Below are positions 55,991-64,000 of a stretch of 64,000 bases of DNA, piece by piece. The stretch lies in contig NMRA01000933.1 of NCBI GenBank assembly GCA_002633005.1, positions 1 to 64,000 on the forward strand, given 5' to 3'. A program made the position numbers and the translations under genes. The stretch is from Phoronis australis (taxonomy: Eukaryota > Phoronida > Phoronidae). The notes below the pieces were generated by a model, which was not told where the DNA came from, did not search any database, and was given only the letters and a program-made list of their open reading frames with translations. Positions within the stretch are counted from its first letter, which is position 1. Every line of letters starts with the position of its first letter.

Positions 55991-56911
55991 AATGTCAAAC
56001 AACATTCTGCATGCAACAAAGGTACTTTACAGGATTTTTCAGCCGTGAGGCAGTATCATGCAGAGATTTGGTCGATGCAGGGGCGACTTTTTATTGGACG
56101 CCTCCCTCAACTCAAATGCACATATTCTATTGAGGCCCGTAGCCAGCATTGAGTGGGGGTGGTTCGAATTTGAAGAACGGTGGACCTTTGATATTTTGCA
56201 AACGTCGACACTGTAGAGTTTTCGGCAAGGCCTTTGACGCAGCTCAATTAGGGGGAAGGGAAATCTGTATGCACAACGATGACTCTCAGCTCTGTCTTCA
56301 TGAGATGAGACGGAATTTGTACAATACCAGAAAGAGGATACTGTGACGGTTGCTTGCAAAGAACGGGAGACAAATTCGGGTGTAATGTGGTCCAGAAAGA
56401 GAACATTCTCGCATTATCTCCTGCCGAAGTTTCAAATCAGCCATGTTTCAATGAGTGATTGCACCTCATTGCATACTCAGACGGAAATATGAAGTTTAGT
56501 CGGCAAATGACTTAATAGCGGAGTTGCAACGCCGCCATATTGGAAATGGGTCAGAATGTTGCATTGTGGTTAAGCCGGTAAACAAGTACGTCGGCAAGCG
56601 TGGGGGCGAACCGGCCACAGGGAGGTTATACGTGTTGTGAGCCTGGCATGCTATAATACCAGTTAGCGAAATAAAAAGTTTAGTTACTACCTGTTTCCCA
56701 AGGATCAAGAACTGCGTTAAACATGGGTCAGAGACATCGGTAGAGCTGGTAGCAAAGGCCGACTTCGTGAATTCTTTCCGACTTCGTAGCATAAAGTGTG
56801 CAGCGCTCATTTTGAGGGCGGCAAGAAAACGTATCTTAGAAACTGCCCAACAATATCTCCCTTCAAAGAAACAGTAACAAATACTCCACGGCGGTTGGTA
56901 GTGAAAAAAAA

Positions 56912-56912
56912 N
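56912..56912. other. Ambiguous base at the duplication junction
   Basis: A single N follows a run of A exactly where unit A meets unit B. Confidence 1.
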
Positions 56913-56930
56913 ATTCTTTGGCACTACTAT

Positions 56931-57087
56931 CAGGGGCGGATCCAGGATTTTTAGCTGGGGAGGGGGACAGGGTACAGCATTAGCCAGGATTTTGCCCTTC
57001 AGACATTCGCAGCCCCGTACAGCCAAATGGAATCTGGGAGAATTTTAGGGGGTATGGCCCGCTTGTGCTCCTCTAAATCCGCCACTG
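56931..57087. mobile_element. Short GGCGGATC-ended element in unit B
   Basis: CAGGGGCGGATCCAGGATTT at the left, CTCTAAATCCGCCACTG at the right, and ACTAT duplicated outside (56926-56930 and 57088-57092). It is 157 bp, longer than the unit A copy by a GGGGAGGGGGACAGGGTACA segment. Confidence 0.8.
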
Positions 57088-58784
57088 ACTATTGGTTTGC
57101 ATCGAAATGGGTCACAACCCTTCGTCATACATTCTTGTAACCATGTGTCACTGTATTTCTGCCTGATGATGAGGCAGGAACAATCTCGTATCAATAGTAT
57201 TCTTAGGTCTCATGGGCGTCTGCTTTATTGTTGGACTGCAAACGGCCGTCAAAGATACAGAGAGCTCGAGTGAACATCGCTAAAAATTATAAATCGCGAA
57301 CATTGTGTGTTGAAGAGTTGAATTGTCATGAATCATGTGATCAATTTTGTCTTTCAATGTTATCAGCTATAATTGTTTTACAATCAGCGTATCACGAAGC
57401 AAATTATAAAACTGCGGTGTATCCTGTCCTTAGCGCTTTCTCGAGGTGGCAATTGCAAGGGCCAACAGAAACTTCTTCGGGTGTCAGATGCTATCAGACA
57501 CGTTGTTTTGACCGAGCTCTGATCAAAACTAATAACTTCAAAAACTCTATCCCACCAAACAATAATCACAAACCTCGTCTTCGACCGCAAAACCATAGTG
57601 TTTCGACAGCCCCGCGACTTTTTCGAAAACTGTGACAAACCCCCCAATTATTATTGTACAGGAGGGAGTAAACTGGACACTTCTCTTGTTCGAGCTTTCT
57701 TCCTCTGTCTAAGGACGGCATAACTTTAGTAACTGGCCAGATGAAAACGATAAAAATGCACTTTCCTTGGCGACGACCACAAGTTTGTAAACAAGAAAAT
57801 TATGCAAAACGTAAATTAAAAGCCTTTCACACTAAGTTGACGCTTCAGTGTTTAGGGGAGTGTAGGTCAATAGGAAGGCTTAAACTCGGTCTTGGGTCAG
57901 CTTAAGTTCACTTCGCAGTAAACAGGTGGATTTAATAACAAAGGGTCGACTCGTCGCTACAGTGCCGGAACGCCCAATTGCGGTGTTAACGGTGAAGGTC
58001 GTATACGCCACCTTGAGATAACTTCGATTTCGATAGCGTAACCTAACGATAAATCCGATGTGTGTTAGTTACAGAAGGTAATGAGAAAGCTCAAATTAAC
58101 TTCGCACAAGTTAACTTCGCAGTTTACGCCGATTCTTCGATAGCACCCGATTCAACTTTGTACTGACAAGGCTGCAGTACTAAATAAACTTTCCGCAGCC
58201 AGTCCAAATGAAAACACGTTCCGTGTCCCGAATTTCCTAGCTTAAACAATAAACGTTTAGTTACCCATTTATTGGAAACACAGATTGTGTTAAATCTTTT
58301 GGACATTTGACACGACGTTAAATTCAAACTGGGGTGGTGTATTTTCAGCAGTGGCTGACTGAACACGTTAAAAAGAAACTGCCTATACAGACACCTCGGT
58401 GACATATTTAATCTCTCCACATAACTAACAGAGACTTGGCAAGACTAAATCATTTTGATGTATATCGAAACATGTAACGGTGGTCCGTATTTTTACAGAA
58501 GTTGGCGCATTTTTCTTATTTCCCCGTATCTCCCAAAAAGTGCCCTCATGCGTGCTTTCAGAAAGAAGTACAGACAACAACTTGACCACGCGCAGACATG
58601 TATGTTCTGCCCAACATCTCGTATTTGTACCTTTAGACCGGGACCACAGAGCTTTTTTGGGCATGAAAGGGTAACCAGTTTCCTTTGGTGCCACAGTGCT
58701 CTATGGGTATCCTCGTGCTTGGATATGGCCGTCTGGCAGGTTCGCTTTGGCGGGTGTGGTCAGGGGAGCCAAGAGAATGACACT

Positions 58785-59025
58785 CAAAAATTCAGCTAGG
58801 TCAACTTATCTGGTAACCTTCGATATCTATTACCTAATCCACTGTATCAAAATTGGTCACTGCCAGACAATTTCAGTGGTGGGGAGTATCAGCCAGACGG
58901 TTATAAACAAGTTAAAAAATTGAGCTAGATCAATCCAAGAGGTAACCACATGAAACCAGTTGCAAAATATTCACCGTGAGCACAGGTATCACGAATGAAC
59001 ACTGCCAGACAAATCTAGTGGTGGG
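58785..59025 (+). repeat. Contracted 140-bp array in unit B
   Basis: Two monomers (starting at about 58785 and 58916) are followed directly by the ATGCAGAGATTTGGTCG sequence, which in unit A lies after five monomers. Confidence 0.85.
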
Positions 59026-59825
59026 TTAGCATGCAGAGATTTGGTCGATACAGGGGCGACTTTTTATTGGACGCCTCCCTCAACTCAAATGCATATATTC
59101 TATTGAGGCTCGTAGCCAGCATTGAGTGGGGGTGGTTCGAATTTGAAGAACGGTGGACCTTTGATATTTTGCAAACGTCGACACTGTAGAGTTTTCGGCA
59201 AGGCCTTTGACGCAGCTCAATTAGGGGGAAGGGAAATCTGTATGCACAACGATGACTCTCAGCTCTGTCTTCATGAGATGAGACGGAATTTGTACAATAC
59301 CAGAAAGAGGATACTGTGACGGTTGCTTGCAAAGAACGGGAGACAAATTCGGGTGTAATGTGGTCCAGAAAGAGAACATTCTCGCATTATCTCCTGCCGA
59401 AGTTTCAAATCAGCCATGTTTCAATGAGTGATTGCACCTCATTGCATACTCAGACGGAAATATGAAGTTTAGTCGGCAAATGACTTAATAGCGGAGTTGC
59501 AACGCCGCCATATTGGAAATGGGTCAGAATGTTGCATTGTGGTTAAGCCGGTAAACAAGTACGTCGGCAAGCGTGGGGGCGAACCGGCCACAGGGAGGTT
59601 ATACGTGTTGTGAGCCTGGCATGCTATAATACCAGTTAGCGAAATAAAAAGTTTAGTTACTACCTGTTTCCCAAGGATCAAGAACTGCGTTAAACATGGG
59701 TCAGAGACATCGGTAGAGCTGGTAGCAAAGGCCGACTTCGTGAATTCTTTCCGACTTCGTAGCATAAAGTGTGCAGCGCTCATTTTGAGGGCGGCAAGAA
59801 AACGTATCTTAGAAACTGCCCAACA

Positions 59826-60702
59826 NNNNNNNNNNNNNNNNNNNNNNNNNNNNNNNNNNNNNNNNNNNNNNNNNNNNNNNNNNNNNNNNNNNNNNNNNNN
59901 NNNNNNNNNNNNNNNNNNNNNNNNNNNNNNNNNNNNNNNNNNNNNNNNNNNNNNNNNNNNNNNNNNNNNNNNNNNNNNNNNNNNNNNNNNNNNNNNNNNN
60001 NNNNNNNNNNNNNNNNNNNNNNNNNNNNNNNNNNNNNNNNNNNNNNNNNNNNNNNNNNNNNNNNNNNNNNNNNNNNNNNNNNNNNNNNNNNNNNNNNNNN
60101 NNNNNNNNNNNNNNNNNNNNNNNNNNNNNNNNNNNNNNNNNNNNNNNNNNNNNNNNNNNNNNNNNNNNNNNNNNNNNNNNNNNNNNNNNNNNNNNNNNNN
60201 NNNNNNNNNNNNNNNNNNNNNNNNNNNNNNNNNNNNNNNNNNNNNNNNNNNNNNNNNNNNNNNNNNNNNNNNNNNNNNNNNNNNNNNNNNNNNNNNNNNN
60301 NNNNNNNNNNNNNNNNNNNNNNNNNNNNNNNNNNNNNNNNNNNNNNNNNNNNNNNNNNNNNNNNNNNNNNNNNNNNNNNNNNNNNNNNNNNNNNNNNNNN
60401 NNNNNNNNNNNNNNNNNNNNNNNNNNNNNNNNNNNNNNNNNNNNNNNNNNNNNNNNNNNNNNNNNNNNNNNNNNNNNNNNNNNNNNNNNNNNNNNNNNNN
60501 NNNNNNNNNNNNNNNNNNNNNNNNNNNNNNNNNNNNNNNNNNNNNNNNNNNNNNNNNNNNNNNNNNNNNNNNNNNNNNNNNNNNNNNNNNNNNNNNNNNN
60601 NNNNNNNNNNNNNNNNNNNNNNNNNNNNNNNNNNNNNNNNNNNNNNNNNNNNNNNNNNNNNNNNNNNNNNNNNNNNNNNNNNNNNNNNNNNNNNNNNNNN
60701 NN
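59826..60702. other. Assembly gap (877 N)
   Basis: A run of N. The gap begins at exactly the sequence (AACTGCCCAACA) that in unit A lies about 90 bp before the unit's end. Confidence 1.
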
Positions 60703-61059
60703 TGATAAATTGGAGACGTTAGAACTGTAGGTAAGGGCATTTTTCGCATGTAGTTCATGGACTGGGCGCTTACTTTAGCAAAGTCTGAAAACGCGTTGGG
60801 GCACTTGTTGAGCCATGGGCGCTAATTAGGGCGAATAGCGGCAGAATTACATACAGCAGCGTAGTTTAATGCACACAAATTAGACGTCGTGCAAACCAGT
60901 CGGTCATCCCGTTTACCATCAACAATCCCAGTAGCCTTTGCGCACCCTAATTTCCGGACATGCGCAATCGTTAAATCGATTCGGTTGCAACTCCGCTATT
61001 GGCAAAACTGTTTTTCTGGTTGTATTACTTAAGTTGCTTACATCGCTGCTAAATGAGAA
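60703..61059. other. Unique sequence after the gap
   Basis: No gene. GTTGCAACTCCGCTAT at 60984-60999 is the exact reverse complement of ATAGCGGAGTTGCAAC at 56515 and 59489. Confidence 0.6.
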
Positions 61060-61775
61060 CAGCCCACTATTTCAAAGGTTCACTACCAGTAGATTCACTA
61101 TTACGAAGGCTCACTGCTCCAAAAATATGCAAACTCAGATGTGATTTTTAACCTTTTACATGCAAAAATAAACGATCTTTTGGTTATTAGATGCACCTAT
61201 ACCGAAAGCAACGCCCGGGCATTAAAGCACTTTGTTTGAATTTCACGGCATGTAGACAGTGACCACCGTCTCCAGCTGACAAGCACAACTTAGGAAACGG
61301 TTGACAGGTTTCACTGAGCATAATCGAGAAATTTCCCGCATGTCTTAAAATGAGTACACACTTGCATTTTAAAATGATCTGAAGTAGAATACAGATGAAT
61401 TATCAACCATGTCACATTCATCAAATCCCCATGTCAAGATGGCATTGCAGTGCGACGCACAAGGACGGGTCGAAACTAAATGAAGTTAATAGGCCACCCT
61501 GTCCCTGCCAGTTTTCACGAAGTCAGGGAATCCCATTCAGTCTTCTTAAATTTGAAACCGCCGTTGGTCGCCGAAGCCTTGGTGCGTGCCCCAGATGTTG
61601 TCTCTGCTTGAGAATATGAGTCGTGATCACACAATCAAGAGTAGAGAACTGTCGGAGTTTTGGAATAGTGGAAATTCAAAATAGTGCGAATCTTAGAAGG
61701 TAACGAACCTTCGGAGTAGTGGACATTCGGAGTACTGGACCTTCGGAGTATTAAACCTTCGTCATAGTGACATGG
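61060..61775. mobile_element. Element with inverted subterminal arrays
   Basis: The left side (61063-61119) has TTTCAAAGGTTCACTACC, GATTCACTATTACGAAGGC and TCACTGCTCC. The right side (61640-61772) has the opposite orientation with repeated CCTTCGGAGTAGTGGACATT, CGGAGTACTGGACC, TTCGGAGTATTAAACC and TTCGTCATAGTGAC. The layout is that of a non-autonomous DNA element with degenerate 16-20 bp subterminal repeats. No transposase is seen between them. Confidence 0.6.
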
Positions 61776-64000
61776 AGCCTTGGAAATCTTTTCCATTAAG
61801 TTTGAAGCTCGATCGTATGAAGTCTGCAGGGTTGTGCACCATTGACATTGATTGACTACAGAAGATTTTCATTGACCATCATAACGTGAAAAAACTCGAC
61901 AGGTTACTCTCAGTGCAAGAAAACACGGTAGTTGAATGTCTGAATTTTGAGCACGACAGAGGACTGCCTGTAATGAACTCACTGAATTTAAAAGAACAGA
62001 AACGCTCTCACGTTTACACGCGTGGATGTCAATCCACAAATCCACAATCAAAGTGGACACTGGATGACAACATACTTGCATATTTGACGACCACTTTCAA
62101 TTCAAAAATTGAAAACGCCTACACTTCTACCGTACTATGCTTGCAATTAAACCAAAATAGCAGAATAACAAATCTGTTTTCTGCTCTTTGGTTTCTTGGC
62201 CGAGATTAAGGCATTCACGCCAAACTTATTTTTTGGGAGCTCTCTTGTTGCTAAACTCGTATGCTTAGGTATAGACATTCATTTCTAGACTCCGTTGTTA
62301 CCCTTTGTTGTAGCCACCACAAGCATAGTTTATGAATAACATAAAGCCTCCTCTTATTGTATGCACGATCCTGTCATCTGCAAACAGCAGCACTCGGGCG
62401 AATTTGGTCGAGTACGGCCCGATGCCACGCGAAGCGCTTTGAATCAGAAGCAAATTCAAAATTATTACTCAGTATTTTAGTTGTCATTGTACTTAGTAGC
62501 ACCAGTAGCTGTAACAGTTTTGTTGTTGTTGTCCATTTGTATCCTATCTTTCTTACCGTGAATAATACGCTTACAAGGAAGTCACGCATTTCTAAAGACA
62601 TGAGGGAATTTTCACAGCTCGTCCTTCGGAGCGGCTTGTACAAGGATCAAAGAGGGGCCGGAATCAGGTACAGTTGTGATGACCGCATTGCCCGACGCGA
62701 GCAAGACCCAATTAAATGTAATTATCCGACCATAAACTGTATTAGACATCTCTGCCTGTACATAATGGCGAATTTTCAAAATGCATTAACCACTAATTTT
62801 CGTCACGAACACCACGGCGGTATTCAGCTGGAAAAAAAACAACCAAGTACGGTTTTCGATTTTTAAAAATCGATGAACTGATAATCTAAAAACTACAACC
62901 ATTGGGTACCATTGAAGATAAACTACCGCGCGTATTGATATACATGTACTCGGTGGATATACAAACGCTGATCAGAGTTAACAATATCACTTGGATTCAT
63001 TTTTTAACATTCTTCCAATCTCGTTTAACCCGATTTTTGACCAGGAAACAGTTGTTGTGACCACTTTTCATTTTTTATTACTGAGATAGAATAGTTATGT
63101 AGTCAGTGCAACTGAAATTGTCCAGAGATCCCAAATCTTGAGTTTGGTTATCACCATATTTGCACTTTTGTTTATATTTTATAATTTGAGTTCTAATAAA
63201 GATAAAACTTTAATGACACGTGAAATGTTTAGTGTACCTGTAATGTGATAAGTTAGGGATGGGCTCACAATGAACTTAACTAATTAAGTTTAGCTGGCGA
63301 TCAAAATCTACGACTGTTTTGGTACTTCAAGTTCAAAACTTAGATAAAAAGTTATCAACCAGTTCCCGGTAAGAGAAAAAACAAGTGAGCATTAAAAATT
63401 AAATAAGGAAAACCTATACAAAATTTATCGTTCCTTTGGGAAGTGGCCCTTTGTGAAGAAAAAACACAAGTTAACCTTTTTAGTCATTTTGTAATATTTA
63501 TAATGTACCAAGTTAAAACTACTCTCCAGAGTTGCAGGCTATAACTCTGCAAAGTTCAGAGAAAACCAAATTGGGGGTATTAATAACAACCATTGTTAAG
63601 ACAGTAATGCTAGCAATTGTCTTTCCACTTCATTAGCTCAGATCTACTTCAATACAAAGGGCGTGCTGAATAGGCATCGTAACAGTTGTCTGGGGCTTAG
63701 GGAATCAGAGCAGTCAGCAGTGTAAGTGAGAAATTCTCCACATGTTAACAAATATGCTGGGGCTGGACCTTTTCAGCGGTGGAGGGGTTCGATCGAAAAA
63801 AGGTGAAACATAAACTAGAATCATTATTTGATTCAACTGCAAATCAGTAAGGATTTCCAAAAATATTGGATACTTCCTCCCCCAATGTGGATGCCCAAGG
63901 CCGTCGCCACAATGATGGCTGAGCACCATATACAACATCTATGAATAATTAATTTGAACGTCTTTTATATTCACTATGAATAGAAAAAGCGAACAGTTCC
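61776..64000. other. Intergenic, no gene recognised
   Basis: An open frame of 169 codons (62357-62866, plus) has a hydrophobic stretch (LLLSILVVIVLSSTSS) but no recognised family and no splice or regulatory context. I do not call it. The rest is AT-rich and featureless. Confidence 0.45.

Larger units (their letters stand above)
53491..56911 (+). repeat. Tandem duplication, unit A (3.42 kb)
   Basis: It aligns head-to-tail with 56913-59825. It begins near ATTCTTTAGTACTACTATC and ends at the poly-A/N before the second ATTCTTTGGCACTACTATC. It contains the GGCGGATC element, the 15-bp array, the 140-bp array and no convincing gene. A 65-codon frame at 56149-56346 is identical in both copies but has no known family. 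Confidence 0.9.
56913..59825 (+). repeat. Tandem duplication, unit B (2.9 kb to the gap)
   Basis: The second copy of 53491-56911. It lacks about 412 bp (unit A 55646-56057), which removes about three of the five 140-bp monomers, and has two 15-bp repeats instead of five. The first part differs from unit A by scattered substitutions. From about 59130 to the gap it appears identical to 56157-56850. Confidence 0.92.

Noticed and set aside
59469-60758. 429-codon frame through the second gap
   Set aside because: The length comes from N. The readable part is the same unit-A/B sequence, with no known family.
62357-62866. 169-codon plus-strand frame with a hydrophobic segment
   Set aside because: No family resemblance, low-complexity composition and no splice or promoter context; a length possible by chance in 64 kb.

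Overview
The window is animal nuclear DNA, not a compact prokaryotic or viral genome. Coding sequence is sparse and split by GT/AG introns of up to 11.5 kb, the DNA is AT-rich, and most of the space between exons is decayed mobile DNA. The protein fragments (an atypical soluble guanylyl cyclase, a THAP-domain transposase and a non-LTR reverse transcriptase) suit an invertebrate metazoan, probably marine. I cannot place the phylum. There are two assembly gaps (25664-26240 and 59826-60702) and one ambiguous base (56912).

The one clear host gene is on the + strand at about 3252-29960. It has ten recognisable exons of a soluble guanylyl cyclase beta-type subunit, closest to the atypical oxygen-responsive group (Drosophila Gyc-88E-like). 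The exons carry the H-NOX-associated (HNOBA) domain, the signalling coiled coil, the whole class III cyclase domain and a C-terminal tail. Splice phases agree at every junction checked. The haem-binding H-NOX domain and the start codon lie upstream of the window or were not recognised.

The introns hold repeats: a 2520-2908 TIR element, a 0.65 kb direct duplication (7741-9140), a hairpin plus (CCGT)n element with a roughly 0.4 kb internal repeat (15085-16342), and, in the 11.5 kb last intron, an antisense broken THAP transposase gene (24043 to 19731) and a TIR element around the first gap (24492-26282). Two further THAP-domain relics lie at 873-1059 and 18632-18816.

Downstream of the cyclase gene (30 kb onward) I find no convincing host gene. 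There is a 406 bp TIR element (32311-32716) and a broken non-LTR reverse transcriptase on the - strand (38330-41260). Next to it is a second 3' fragment of the same family (41736-42170) carrying a nested 158 bp element, with an inverted partner 0.9 kb away. Further on are a tRNA-like SINE head (50212-50300), a TG/CA microsatellite, a frameshifted GIY-YIG endonuclease relic (about 53130-53470), and a 3.4 kb head-to-tail tandem duplication (53491-59825) ending at the second gap. After that gap comes an element with inverted arrays of a TTCGGAGTA motif.

No new biological system is evident. The best leads are the cyclase gene itself with an unusual Gly-to-Ala change in its catalytic motif, a family of short elements with CAG(T/G)GGCGGATC ends and 5-bp target duplications, the nested 8-bp-TSD elements, and the near-identical sequence abutting a gap, which may be an assembly artefact.
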